Shown piece by piece: positions 9,728-18,630 of a DNA stretch of 56,153 nucleotides. The stretch is from Planctomycetota bacterium (GTDB lineage Bacteria > Planctomycetota > J058 > JAJDCP01). The notes beneath the pieces were generated by a model. That model was given only the letters and a program-made list of their open reading frames with translations, was not told the origin of the DNA and searched no databases. Each line of letters starts with the position of its first letter. Position 1 is the first letter of the stretch. The translations under genes were made by a program, and so were the position numbers. Location of the stretch: positions 1 to 56,153 of the forward strand of contig JAJDCP010000128.1 in assembly GCA_029260765.1 (NCBI GenBank), in the 5' to 3' direction.

Positions 9728-12700
9728 ATGGCTCTTCCGAGTCCGAATCTCGACGATCGTAACTTTGACCAGATTGTTGAAGAGGCGATCCGTCTCATTC
9801 CGCAGTACTGCCCCGAGTGGACGAACTACAACCCGTCTGACCCGGGCATCACGCTGGTCGAGCTGTTTGCTTGGCTGACGGAGATGATGCTTTACCGCAT
9901 CAACCGGATCCCCGACCGGGTATACCTGGTCCTGCTCGACTTGATCGGCATCCGGCTCCGTCCTCCGCAACCGGCTGAGGCTATGCTGACCTTCTACCTT
10001 GCGGAAGGTGCCAGCAAGCCCCAATGGGTGCCGCGCGGCACCCAGGTCTGCACCGAACAGGCCGACGAAGGTGAAGCGATCATCTTCGAAACCAAGTCTG
10101 ACCTGTGCGTGACCAACACCAAGTTGGTCAAGATCGTAAGCATCGACAGCGACAAGGTTTCGGACAACACCGAGAACATGGCCGGCGAAGAGCGCGTGCC
10201 CTTCGAAGCGTTCGCCGGGGCCAAGCAGATGGACCGTTTCCTGTACATCGGGGACGACCGTTTTGGCTCGCTGAAGGAAGCCTCGACGATCGAGTGCATG
10301 TTCACCTGCCCCAAGCAGAAGGACGAAGAGTTCACCGATCTGGTGGCTTGGGAGTACTGGAACGGCCGACGCTGGAAAGAGCTGGTCACCTCTCAAGTGC
10401 CCGAAGAAGAGCTGCGCGAAGCCAGCAACTTCGCGGGTGCCGGACGCGGGATCACCTTTACCGGCCCCGTCGAGGACATCGCCAATAGCGAGTTGGAGGA
10501 CATCGACACGACCTGGATCCGCGCCGAGCTGATCGAGGTACCGATCAACGACGATGACACTGTGCTCGACGAGATCAAGCTGTGCGCGATGATCCTGCAG
10601 GACGGCGTACCGCCGGACCACAGCTTCCTCAACTCCGGCGGCGACATCTTCATGGCCGTCGACTTGAGCAAGAACTTCTACCCGCTCGGCGAAGAGCCCA
10701 AATTCGACAACGTGATCTACCTGGCAAGCGACGAGGTCTTCTCGAAAGACGACTCGTTGGTGCGCATCGAGTTCACGATGACCGACCCTTCGCTGGTGCC
10801 CTTCGCCAGCCCGTCTCCCAACTGCCAGATCCGCTGGGAATACTACAACGGACGCCGCTGGGAAGAAATCTCCACAACGACGGTCTACGGCGCAAAAGAG
10901 CCCGTCCAGTTCAACTTCGTCGATACCACTCGTTGCTTCCAGAAGAACGGTTGGGTCAGCTTCCTGCGCCCCGAATTCATGAAGCAATGCGAGGTCAACG
11001 GTGTCGAGGCCTTCTGGGTCCGTGGCCTTCTGTACCAGGGCGATTACGGCTCACGCGGCAAGTATGAGGCGGTGGTCGATCCCAACACCGGCCAGTCCGA
11101 GTGGATCTGGAAAGAAGACCGGCCTCTGCGCCCACCGTCGATCAAGAGCATGGTGCTGAAGTACAGCCAGGTGCCTTTCTCGGCGCGCCACATCCTGACC
11201 TACAACGACTTCACCTACCGTGATTACTCGCACATCATCGACCAGCCCGGTCGCGCCTTCCAGCCCTTCTTGCCGATCCGGGAAGAGAACCCTGCGATGT
11301 ACTGCGGCTTTGACCGCCAGTTCCCGAATGCGCAGGTGTCGATCTACTTCCGCGTCGAGGAGTCGAGGGTCGAGTTCGATGAGCAGGCACTCGACGAGCC
11401 GTTCCCGGAAGAAGGCCTGATCGAACGCCAGATCCGCACCAAGAAGCAAGACCAACGCATCCTCTGGGAGTTCTGGGACGGCAAGATCTGGGCGAGCCTG
11501 GTAGCCGGCGACGACACCAGCAACCTGACCCTGTGCGGCCTGCTGAAGTTCACGGGGCCCAACGGCCACGTCAAGAAGCGGGAATTCGGCCAGGAGCTGT
11601 TCTGGGTCCGGGCGCGTTTCGAGATGGGCAGTTACTCGAAAGCCCCGATCATTGAAGACATCCGTCTCAACACCACCGCTTCGCTCAACGCGATGACGGT
11701 CTTTGACGAGATCCTCGGCCACAGCGACGGCACGCCCGACCAGCAATTCCGCTTTGCCCAGCAGCCAGTCCTGCCGGGCCAGAGCATCCTGGTGCGTGAA
11801 AACGAGATCCCGCCCAAGCGTGAGTTGAAGAAGATCTACGCCGAAGAGGGCGAGTCCGCGATCAAGCAGATCAAAGATGACGCGGGCAACACCATCGAGG
11901 TCTGGATCCGCTGGCATCAGGTCGACAGTTTCTACAACTCAGGGCCCAACAGCCGTCACTATCTGATCGATCCCTTGACGGGAGAAGTGCGCTTCGGCGA
12001 TGGCCGGCGCGGCATGATCCCCCCGATGGGCAACGACAACATGAAAGCCGAGCAGTACCTCACCGGCGGTGGCGGCATCGGCAATGTCGGCGCTGGCAGC
12101 TTGACGGTGCTGCGGCAATCGATCGCCTACATCGACTCTGTGGTCAACCACCACCCCGCCGTGGGCGGAGCCGACCAGGAGAGCATCGACGAAGCGAAGA
12201 TGCGCGGCCCCCATGTGGTCAAGAATCGCTACCGCGCAGTCACAGCAGAAGACTTCGAGTGGCTCTCCGTCCGCGCATCGGGCAATGTGGCCCGCGCCAA
12301 AGCGATGGCCAGCCCGAAGAAAGAAGGCGAGCTGACGATTCTCATCCTGCCGAAGGAAGAGAAAGTCATTCCCGATATGACCCGGCCGCTGGTGCCTACG
12401 CCCGAGCTGATCCGGAAGGTCAAAGACTTCCTCGACGTGCGGCGCCTGATCACCACCAAGTTGCACGTCGGCAAGCCTCGCTACATCGAGATCTCCGTCG
12501 ATATCCAGATCGTGTTGAAGCAGGTTGGAGGACGCGGAACCACCGCTCGCCGCCAGATCGAAGAGGCTGTGCGCCGATTCCTGCATCCGGTGCTCGGAGG
12601 CGCAGACATGTCGGGTTGGCCCTTCGGTCGCTCGCTGCACAAGTCTGACCTGTACCATGTGGTCGAGCGTGTCGAAGGTGTTGACTACATCGAAGACCTG

Positions 12701-12817
12701 TCCTTGTTTGACGAAGATCGGCGCTTGACGTCCGACAAGATCGAGCTGAAAGAAGATGAGCTCTTGCACGTCGTCGATGTCAACGTCGAAGAGGTGACCA
12801 AGGAGGTGCTGGTGTAG
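9728..12817 (+). CDS. gpJ/gp6-like baseplate wedge protein (putative baseplate assembly protein)
   Basis: A 1029-residue protein of the large baseplate-J group found in extracellular contractile injection systems (similar in type to Afp11/PVC11). The N terminus has DPGITLVELFAWLTEMMLYR followed by RIPDRVYLVLLDLIGIRLRPP, typical of this group. The middle consists of repeated beta domains, each containing a WEYWNGRRW-like or WEFWDGKIW-like motif. The last third has GEVRFGDGRRG, GGGGIGNVGAG, an AVTAEDFEWL motif and a C-terminal RRFLHPVLGGADMSGWPFGR segment. In known systems it dimerises with the gpI-like protein to form the wedge. The ATG follows AGGCTGAGGGTCT. It lies between the gp25-like and gpI-like genes. 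Confidence 0.88.
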   Translation: MALPSPNLDDRNFDQIVEEAIRLIPQYCPEWTNYNPSDPGITLVELFAWLTEMMLYRINRIPDRVYLVLLDLIGIRLRPPQPAEAMLTFYLAEGASKPQWVPRGTQVCTEQADEGEAIIFETKSDLCVTNTKLVKIVSIDSDKVSDNTENMAGEERVPFEAFAGAKQMDRFLYIGDDRFGSLKEASTIECMFTCPKQKDEEFTDLVAWEYWNGRRWKELVTSQVPEEELREASNFAGAGRGITFTGPVEDIANSELEDIDTTWIRAELIEVPINDDDTVLDEIKLCAMILQDGVPPDHSFLNSGGDIFMAVDLSKNFYPLGEEPKFDNVIYLASDEVFSKDDSLVRIEFTMTDPSLVPFASPSPNCQIRWEYYNGRRWEEISTTTVYGAKEPVQFNFVDTTRCFQKNGWVSFLRPEFMKQCEVNGVEAFWVRGLLYQGDYGSRGKYEAVVDPNTGQSEWIWKEDRPLRPPSIKSMVLKYSQVPFSARHILTYNDFTYRDYSHIIDQPGRAFQPFLPIREENPAMYCGFDRQFPNAQVSIYFRVEESRVEFDEQALDEPFPEEGLIERQIRTKKQDQRILWEFWDGKIWASLVAGDDTSNLTLCGLLKFTGPNGHVKKREFGQELFWVRARFEMGSYSKAPIIEDIRLNTTASLNAMTVFDEILGHSDGTPDQQFRFAQQPVLPGQSILVRENEIPPKRELKKIYAEEGESAIKQIKDDAGNTIEVWIRWHQVDSFYNSGPNSRHYLIDPLTGEVRFGDGRRGMIPPMGNDNMKAEQYLTGGGGIGNVGAGSLTVLRQSIAYIDSVVNHHPAVGGADQESIDEAKMRGPHVVKNRYRAVTAEDFEWLSVRASGNVARAKAMASPKKEGELTILILPKEEKVIPDMTRPLVPTPELIRKVKDFLDVRRLITTKLHVGKPRYIEISVDIQIVLKQVGGRGTTARRQIEEAVRRFLHPVLGGADMSGWPFGRSLHKSDLYHVVERVEGVDYIEDLSLFDEDRRLTSDKIELKEDELLHVVDVNVEEVTKEVLV

Positions 12818-12870
12818 GCCGCTTGCGGCTTACAAGCACGCCCCGAAGCGGGTACCGTTCACGACCGGAG

Positions 12871-12939
12871 GGCGCCTAATGGGCGCCGGGAATCCGGAGC
12901 TGGGGAAGGGGAGCCGGCCGAGTTGCAAGACTCGGGCTC
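12871..12939 (+). other. Two hairpins in the gap before the gpI-like gene
   Basis: The 142-base gap between gpJ-like and gpI-like genes is long for this run. It holds GGCGCC (12871-12876) paired with GGCGCC (12882-12887), and CCGAGT (12918-12923) paired with ACTCGG (12930-12935), the latter extended by GAGCC at 12911 with GGCTC at 12935-12939. Neither has a T-run, so they are more likely RNA-processing, stability or translation-control structures than terminators. Confidence 0.45.
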
Positions 12940-12959
12940 TCTGTAGGTAGGAAGGCAAC

Positions 12960-13913
12960 ATGGCCGATGGAAATCCGAAGCGCAAGGGCCGCGATGGCCA
13001 CGCCAGGCGTGAGTCCGCGCTTGAGGCGCTGAAAAGGAAACTGGCCGAGACCGAAATCGAGATGCCGAAGGTCGAGGGCTACAAGCTCTCGAAGGCACGG
13101 AAGATTCTGGACATCTGCGGCTTCCCCCTGGACCGTGTTCAAGTCCGCTACACAGAGAGTGAGCTCGCCAAAGGCACAGTGATCCGCCAGAGCCCAGGCG
13201 CTGGCGAAAAGGTCGACGTCCGCTCCGGCATCTTCAGCATCAAACTGCAGGTCGCTGACCGAAGCCTGATCCGCTTCCTTCCCAGCATCTACCAACGTGA
13301 CGACCTTGGGGGCCGCAGCTTCTTGCGCGACTTCCTGTGGATCTTCCAGCACATCTTCAACCAGACTGAAGAGAAGCTGGAGAACATCGAACGCTACTTC
13401 GACCCACTGCTTGCACCGCCCGACTTCCTGCCCTGGCTGGCGTCCTGGGTTGCCATGACGCTCGAAGAAGACTGGCCTGAGATCAAGCGTCGGGACATCA
13501 TCAAGAAGGCGGTCGAGCTGTACCATCTGCGCGGCACGCTGCGCGGCATGAAGATCTACCTCAAGATCTTCACGGGTTTTGAGCCGCTGATCCATGAGAA
13601 CGAATGGCCGTTCAACGGGATCGTAGTCGGCATCTACTCGACAGTCGGCGAAGACACCATCTTGATGCACGCCGCCAACAAGGCGTACACCTTCATGGTC
13701 GAGCTTCCATTGACGCTCGGCGATGTGACAAATGACCAGATCCGACGTATTCATAGAATCATCGAACGAGAAAAACCGGCACACACACAGTACTACCTGA
13801 CGTTCCAGCCCAGTGAGGACGAAGAGAACTTCGGCATCGTGATTGGCGAAGCTTCGACCGTGGGTGTGGACACGGATATGGCGGGCGATCCATCGTACCT
13901 GAAACAGGTGTAG
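12960..13913 (+). CDS. PASTA domain fused to gpI-like (P2 tail protein I) baseplate protein
   Basis: A 317-residue two-domain protein. Residues about 34-98 read as a PASTA domain: MPKVEGYKLSKARKIL, then VRYTESELAKGTVIRQSPG and AGEKVDVRSG, the usual order of proline-rich start, helix, and a 'KGTVI.Q.P..G..V..GS' strand. Residues about 101-300 are the phage tail protein I fold seen in injection systems (FLPSIYQRDD, DFLWIFQHIFNQTEEKLENI, FLPWLASWVAMTLEEDWPE, YHLRGTLRGMKIYLKIFTG). In known baseplates gpI partners gpJ in the wedge. The PASTA part is normally found outside the cell in penicillin-binding proteins and PASTA kinases, where it binds peptidoglycan. Its presence here suggests cell-wall contact or an assembly role. 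The ATG follows GGAAGGCAAC. Confidence 0.85.
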   Translation: MADGNPKRKGRDGHARRESALEALKRKLAETEIEMPKVEGYKLSKARKILDICGFPLDRVQVRYTESELAKGTVIRQSPGAGEKVDVRSGIFSIKLQVADRSLIRFLPSIYQRDDLGGRSFLRDFLWIFQHIFNQTEEKLENIERYFDPLLAPPDFLPWLASWVAMTLEEDWPEIKRRDIIKKAVELYHLRGTLRGMKIYLKIFTGFEPLIHENEWPFNGIVVGIYSTVGEDTILMHAANKAYTFMVELPLTLGDVTNDQIRRIHRIIEREKPAHTQYYLTFQPSEDEENFGIVIGEASTVGVDTDMAGDPSYLKQV

Positions 13914-13966
13914 GAACGAGGCGGAGCGCAGGCGACTGACTCCGTGGCTTTGAAAGGGAGACGGCA

Positions 13967-15682
13967 ATGGGGATCGAAGTACCGAAGGAAGGCTATATCC
14001 GGCTGAACCACTTTCACGGCCTGCGATTGGAGTCTGAGGACTTCGAAGCCGGAGAGAGGTATCACAACGACAAGCACAAGCTGCACCAGGCTCGGTTCCA
14101 CAGTCCTGGCGTCGTTGCCAACTATGGTGACGAGCTGGACGTGCGGGCGCGGCGTCGCGGAGACCTGACCTTCGAGGTCTACCCCGGCTACTGCATCGAC
14201 GGCGAGGGGAGCGACATCTTCTTGCGCGAGGTGAAGGTCGAGACCGTCGACCTCGGCCAGTTCCGGCTTCCTTGCACGGTCTATGCGACCATCAAGTTTG
14301 TCGACGAGCCCACCGAGTTTGTGGTCAACAAGGCGAACCCCAAGTACAAGGGGCATCGGCGTATTCTCGAGACCAGCAAGCTCGAGGTCACTGCCAAGGA
14401 GCCAGACATCGACGGCTGCGTCGAGCTGGCCCGCATCGCTCTCGAAGAGGGCATTCGGGAAATCACTGACGCAGAAGACCCGGCGAACCCCAAAGCGGGT
14501 GAGATCGACCTGCGCTTCCGCGCCAAGGCCGGCGTCTGCGGCTCTTGGATGTCGCCGATCCTGCTGGCCAAGTTCAACATGACGATGCGCCAGAAGCGCC
14601 GCTCTTATGGTGCTCTGGGATACAAACAGCCACTGATGTTGTGCTGCCGGGACATCCGCCAGGCTTCAGTCTCTGCCGAGATGATCTCCAAGTCCGGCCA
14701 GATGGACCTGAAGGCTGCCTTCGAGATCATGCGCATCATCGCCTCGTTGGAGATGGAGCTTGTCCAGGAGATCCAGGACAAGTACATCGAGATCACCAAC
14801 ATCAAAGAGTTCAATTCGTTCAAGACCACGATCAATGGCTTGAGCGGGCAGTTGAAGGATGCCTCGTATACCCAGAATGAGCTCGAGACCATCCTCGATT
14901 ATCAGGACCGCGCCACGGGCGAGCTGCTGAAGGTCGCCGAGTCATGTCCCGCCTGGAAGGTCGCAGCTCCCGCGGCCCCTCCGCCGCCCGCTGCAGCCCG
15001 CGCTGCCGCACCGGTCGAAGAAGTCGAAGCGCCGCGTTCGCGCCGCGCCAAAGCACGACCGGAGCCCGAAGACGAGCCGGAAGAGGACGACGAAGTCGCA
15101 CCACGGCGTGCCAAGAAGACCAAGAAGAAGAAAAAGAAGGCCAAGAAGGATCCCGAAGCGGTCGAGGTCGACTGGGAGGGTCTGAAGACCATGTCGGGCG
15201 ACCTGCCCGAGAAGTTCTTCTACGACGGCAAGAACTGGGAGCGCATCGACGTGATGCAGCCCCTGGACAAGAAAGACGAGGCCGACCACGAGTTCGATTG
15301 GGGTGACTACAAGGACAGTTGGACCAATAACGTCACGTACAAGTACCCAGACGGCGTGAAGATGACCTGCCGTGGACGCTGCCATGTCGGTGGCTTCTCG
15401 GAATGGACCATCAAGAACTGCTCGCCTGGTAAAGACATGTTGTTCGCCAAGCGTATCGACTACGTATACGGCGGCCTGATCTGCGGCATCCACGTGAACG
15501 GCAAGAAGGTCGACTCGTGGGAGATCGAAGGATCCGATCGCAAGGCTCGCTGGCGGAACTGGCTCTTCCGGGTCGACGGGAAACATATCAAGAAGACCGA
15601 AACCCGAATGAAGCAAGTGGCCGAGAACTCCGAGCGGGACGTAAACTTCTACAAGCTATGGTTTTATCAGGCCACCACCTGA
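13967..15682 (+). CDS. Baseplate-associated accessory protein with disordered linker and C-terminal beta domain
   Basis: A 571-residue protein. The N-terminal region (LNHFHGLRLESEDFEAGERY, then LHQARFHSPGVVANYGDEL) resembles a conserved domain with an 'F.GL.L...DF..EQ.Y..R.LH...H..GVV' pattern that I know from genes beside contractile-tail baseplates; its function is not established. Residues about 330-395 are a linker: Pro/Ala-rich, then acidic, then a lysine block (KKTKKKKKKAKK). Residues about 395-571 are rich in Trp, Tyr and Asp, with a probable beta-sandwich (GGLICGIHVNGKKVDSWEI, RWRNWLFRVDG). It could be a fibre, a spike-loaded effector or a structural adaptor; the linker is a natural boundary for a variable cargo or binding domain. 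It follows the gpI-like gene by 53 bases and ends the baseplate gene set. Confidence 0.75.
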   Translation: MGIEVPKEGYIRLNHFHGLRLESEDFEAGERYHNDKHKLHQARFHSPGVVANYGDELDVRARRRGDLTFEVYPGYCIDGEGSDIFLREVKVETVDLGQFRLPCTVYATIKFVDEPTEFVVNKANPKYKGHRRILETSKLEVTAKEPDIDGCVELARIALEEGIREITDAEDPANPKAGEIDLRFRAKAGVCGSWMSPILLAKFNMTMRQKRRSYGALGYKQPLMLCCRDIRQASVSAEMISKSGQMDLKAAFEIMRIIASLEMELVQEIQDKYIEITNIKEFNSFKTTINGLSGQLKDASYTQNELETILDYQDRATGELLKVAESCPAWKVAAPAAPPPPAAARAAAPVEEVEAPRSRRAKARPEPEDEPEEDDEVAPRRAKKTKKKKKKAKKDPEAVEVDWEGLKTMSGDLPEKFFYDGKNWERIDVMQPLDKKDEADHEFDWGDYKDSWTNNVTYKYPDGVKMTCRGRCHVGGFSEWTIKNCSPGKDMLFAKRIDYVYGGLICGIHVNGKKVDSWEIEGSDRKARWRNWLFRVDGKHIKKTETRMKQVAENSERDVNFYKLWFYQATT

Positions 15683-15687
15683 GCGAG

Positions 15688-15716
15688 TTGCAATTAGTCT
15701 GGCATCCTAGTAGAGT
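15688..15716 (+). promoter_or_regulatory. Candidate promoter of the FHA / phosphatase / kinase genes
   Basis: TTGCAA at 15688-15693 and TAGAGT at 15711-15716 are separated by 17 bases, starting just after the stop codon of the preceding gene and about 90 bases before the FHA start codon. It would let the signalling genes be expressed apart from the baseplate genes. Confidence 0.42.
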
Positions 15717-15746
15717 GTGCTAAAGGCTTTTTCAAAGCGCTCCTCC

Positions 15747-15776
15747 GCAGGCTCTCTCGCTATTCGAGAGCCCCTG
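15747..15776 (+). other. Leader hairpin upstream of the FHA gene
   Basis: GCAGG at 15747-15751 with CCTGC at 15773-15777 encloses CTCTCG (15754-15759) paired with CGAGAG (15765-15770). No T-run follows. It lies in the probable 5-prime leader, about 30 bases before the start codon, and might be an attenuating or stabilising structure. Confidence 0.4.
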
Positions 15777-15807
15777 CATGCGTCTTTTGATTGACGGAGG
15801 TCGACTC

Positions 15808-16494
15808 ATGGGGCCAGGATATCCTCAGCAGCCGTACGGCCAACCTGGCGCGCCGATGCCTGGGCAGCCTGGTATGCCTGGGGGCTACCCCCCCGGAGGC
15901 CAGGTGCCAGGCGGGTACCCACAACGTGCTCCGATGCCTGGCGGAATTCCTGGTCAGGGAGTCGCCCCCGGCACCAAGATGTGTCCGAACGGGCACATTA
16001 TGCAGGCGGGTTGGCCACGCTGCCCTTACTGTCCGCAGAGTACGGGAGCCCGAAAGCCCGTGCCCAAGACGCGGGTGGCCTCTGCGGTAGACATCAAGAA
16101 GATGATCAAACCGATGCCCCGGCCCAAGCCTCGGCCCAAGCAGCCGATGCGCACCAAACTCATCGAAGTCGAAGAGGCCGCGCCGGCTGTCGGATGGTTG
16201 GTCTGCTTGAATGGCCGCTACAAGGGCAAAGACTTCCGCATCAAGGAAGGCAAAAACACGATCGGGAAAGAGAAGATCTGCGACATCCTTCTTGAAGAAG
16301 AGTACGTCTCGCTGCGGCATGCGAACATCAACCATCTCCGCAAAGATGGAGAGAACATCTTCATCCTGGTTGATCTGGACTCTGCCAATGGAACGTTCTT
16401 GAACGACAACGAGGAGCCGATCAGCAAAGAAGAATTGGTCGACAACGACAAAGTCGTTTTTGGCCAGACAGGGTTCCGGTTTAAGTGCATCTGA
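15808..16494 (+). CDS. FHA-domain protein with zinc ribbon and collagen-like N terminus
   Basis: A 228-residue protein. Residues 1-55 are Pro/Gly/Gln-rich (repeats of PMPG and GGYP) and probably disordered. Residues about 58-75 hold a small zinc ribbon (CPNGH...CPYC). A proline/lysine linker follows. Residues about 128-228 are a forkhead-associated domain: GRYKGKDFRIKEGKNTIGKE, then SLRHANI, DSANGTFLND and GQTGFRFKC. FHA domains bind phosphothreonine, so the kinase encoded 2.1 kb downstream is the obvious writer. ATG 15808 is preceded by ACGGAGG at ideal distance. By analogy with Fha1 of type VI secretion it could relay phosphorylation to the baseplate, but that is inference. Confidence 0.88.
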   Translation: MGPGYPQQPYGQPGAPMPGQPGMPGGYPPGGQVPGGYPQRAPMPGGIPGQGVAPGTKMCPNGHIMQAGWPRCPYCPQSTGARKPVPKTRVASAVDIKKMIKPMPRPKPRPKQPMRTKLIEVEEAAPAVGWLVCLNGRYKGKDFRIKEGKNTIGKEKICDILLEEEYVSLRHANINHLRKDGENIFILVDLDSANGTFLNDNEEPISKEELVDNDKVVFGQTGFRFKCI

Positions 16495-16524
16495 ACGCCA
16501 ACCGGTTGCGGGTGCTTGCGCCTG

Positions 16525-16697
16525 GATCGAAATGTTTCGATCAAGATCGGTGGGTGGATGCCTGTATTGCTCCTGAGGTGCTGAGCGGGTTGCCGTCTCG
16601 TCACTCAAGAGTTGCGGCGAAACAATGCTGCTCGAGGCCATCGGACGCGAAAGCGCCGGAAGCTTTGGGGGAGGTACGACCAGCGTAGCCTGGTCGT
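16525..16697 (+). promoter_or_regulatory. Perfect palindrome and hairpin in the FHA-phosphatase gap
   Basis: The 320-base gap between the FHA and phosphatase genes contains no gene. At 16525-16542 it has GATCGAAATGTTTCGATC, an 8-2-8 inverted repeat shaped like a dimeric repressor site. At 16676-16697 it has ACGACCAG, six bases, then CTGGTCGT, an 8-bp stem without T-run. Either could regulate the downstream phosphatase-kinase pair; no known regulator consensus is recognised. Confidence 0.4.
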
Positions 16698-16814
16698 TGA
16701 TCGTCTCAGAGCAGGATGTGGAGTGTTTCATTCAGATTGAAGTGGTTCGTGCGCCTCGAGGGTATCGGGGCGACACCGAAGCACTTTCAAGCCTGAGAAA
16801 GGTGTGCCAGGGGT

Positions 16815-18581
16815 ATGACCTACGTTGCTCAGGGAAGTCGGACCGTCGTAAGAGACGATATCGTCTTCGGTTCTGTCTCCCACGTCGGGATGGAACGGAC
16901 AGAGAACCAGGATTTCTGCGGCTACTACGAACCCGACGACGACAATACCCTTGAGCTCAAGGGGCGTTTGTTTGTTGTCTGCGACGGCATGGGTGGCCAT
17001 GCGGGCGGTGAGATAGCGAGCCGTATGGGCGTCGAGAAGATCGTCGAGTGCTATTACAGCGACCCCGGCAGCAATACCATCGAAGCGATCAAGCACGCGA
17101 TCGAAGCCTCCAGCCGCAACGTCTGGGACAAGGCCCAAGAACAGCCTGCATTGCGCGGTATGGGCAGCACCAGTGTGGTGATGGCTTTGAAGAACAACAT
17201 GGCCTACTTCGGTCATGTGGGGGACAGCCGCGCATACATCATCCGCGCAGGCAAGATCGAGCAGATCACCAAAGACCACTCGCTGGTGCAGCAGATGGTC
17301 GACGAGGGACTGCTTGAGGCCTCGGAGATGGAGAACCATCCCGACAAGAACGTCATCTTGCGTTCGATGGGTGTGAAGCCCGAGGTCGATGTCGACATCC
17401 TGTACCACCCCGTAGAGGCGGGAGATATCTACCTGCTCTGCACTGACGGACTCTCGGGCCTGGTCAGCGATGAAGAGATCCTCAACATCACGCTGGCGAA
17501 CGAAGCGAACCCGCAGGAAGCTTGCCAGCGTCTGGTCGACCTGGCCAACGCTTACGGTGGCTATGACAATACGACCGTGCAGATCATCCGCGTCGCCCGT
17601 ATTCAAGCCGGCCCTCCCCCGTCGGACATGACGACGGGCGTCTTCACAGCCGACCAGGTACAGGAGTCAATCAACCGGGCTCGCGCTGACCTCGGGATGC
17701 CTGCGCAAGCCGCACCCCCTCCTCCCGCTCCTGGCGCCCCCACAGCGAGGACTCCGGCTGCAGTGGTCAAGACGCAGCCGTCCATGGCCGCGCCCAACCT
17801 GGGCGGAAGTCCGCGTTTGTCCAGCGGCGGAGGCGGTTCGGGTGGTGGTGGCGGAGGAGGTGGCGGCAAACTGGGGATGGCACTGGCCGCGCTCTTCGGA
17901 CTGCTTTTCCTGATGACGCTCATGTGCATGTTCACGGTGCAAGGCGGCGTCAACGACTACCGCATGGCGGTGGACAACCAGACGCGCTTCTACCAAGCCG
18001 GAGCGGGTCTGACCTCGAACGCGGACGATCTGCAGAAGGCTGAGGAGCACATCAAAGACGGCGTCTCCGCACTCCGCGGCTTGATCCCGTTCGGCGCCTC
18101 AGGGCACTTCGAAGAGGCGAGTGAGCTCTACCGCACGCTCGAAACCACGCAAACCAACGAACAGGGCCGCATCCTGAGCGCCGCCGAGGCGGGTGTGCCG
18201 CATGCCAAAGGTCTCGCCGATCTGCTGGGCGCGCAAGGAGAAGAAGACTACTCCGCAGCCGAAGATGCAGCCAAGCGAGCCGAGAGCACCAACGGCCAGG
18301 CCGCCAAGATCTTGTTGCTTCGAGAAGCAGAGTCCCGCTTCTACCGCGCAGCCAACGCCGCTGCCAAGCAGAAGTGCGCTCAACTCAATGACGAGATCGA
18401 AAGGCATTTGAACACGATCAGGCAGGCAGACAACCTCACACAGCCGCTCCTGGCGATGGCCGAAGAGCTGAAGGCGCAGGCAGGTCAGACTGGCGATCTC
18501 GAGAGAGACAACCAGTTCGTGGCGGCTTACTGGTCGTACGACCGTATAGCGAGCGCCTTGCGCGCATTGGCCGCGCCCTGA
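16815..18581 (+). CDS. PP2C-family Ser/Thr phosphatase with membrane anchor
   Basis: A 588-residue protein. The N-terminal 265 residues form a full PPM/PP2C domain with the metal-binding and catalytic motifs in order: SHVGMERTENQDF, VCDGMGGHAGGEIA, GMGSTSVV, GHVGDSRAYI, ITKDHSL, LLCTDGLSGLV and YDNTTVQI. A Pro/Ala-rich linker and a glycine run lead to one membrane helix near residues 352-377 (LGMALAALFGLLFLMTLMCM). About 210 helical residues follow, probably outside the membrane, with repeated Ala/Glu helices. In the type VI threonine-phosphorylation pathway PppA plays the opposing role to PpkA. The gene precedes a kinase gene by 49 bases, so both are probably co-transcribed. It would remove phosphates placed by that kinase. 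Confidence 0.92.
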   Translation: MTYVAQGSRTVVRDDIVFGSVSHVGMERTENQDFCGYYEPDDDNTLELKGRLFVVCDGMGGHAGGEIASRMGVEKIVECYYSDPGSNTIEAIKHAIEASSRNVWDKAQEQPALRGMGSTSVVMALKNNMAYFGHVGDSRAYIIRAGKIEQITKDHSLVQQMVDEGLLEASEMENHPDKNVILRSMGVKPEVDVDILYHPVEAGDIYLLCTDGLSGLVSDEEILNITLANEANPQEACQRLVDLANAYGGYDNTTVQIIRVARIQAGPPPSDMTTGVFTADQVQESINRARADLGMPAQAAPPPPAPGAPTARTPAAVVKTQPSMAAPNLGGSPRLSSGGGGSGGGGGGGGGKLGMALAALFGLLFLMTLMCMFTVQGGVNDYRMAVDNQTRFYQAGAGLTSNADDLQKAEEHIKDGVSALRGLIPFGASGHFEEASELYRTLETTQTNEQGRILSAAEAGVPHAKGLADLLGAQGEEDYSAAEDAAKRAESTNGQAAKILLLREAESRFYRAANAAAKQKCAQLNDEIERHLNTIRQADNLTQPLLAMAEELKAQAGQTGDLERDNQFVAAYWSYDRIASALRALAAP

Positions 18582-18630
18582 TCCACTTTACCGATACTGC
18601 GTTGCGTCCTCAGAGAATGGAAGAAGCTTC

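Noticed and set aside
9305..15682. A complete extracellular contractile injection system or prophage tail
   Set aside because: Only gp25-, gpJ- and gpI-like genes and one accessory gene are present. No sheath, tube, spike, PAAR, tape-measure or AAA+ gene could be found within the window.
13967..15682. DUF2961-like or pectin-binding C-terminal domain in the accessory baseplate protein
   Set aside because: Only a vague beta-sandwich resemblance was seen (GIHVNGKKV...RWRNW); not enough to name a family.
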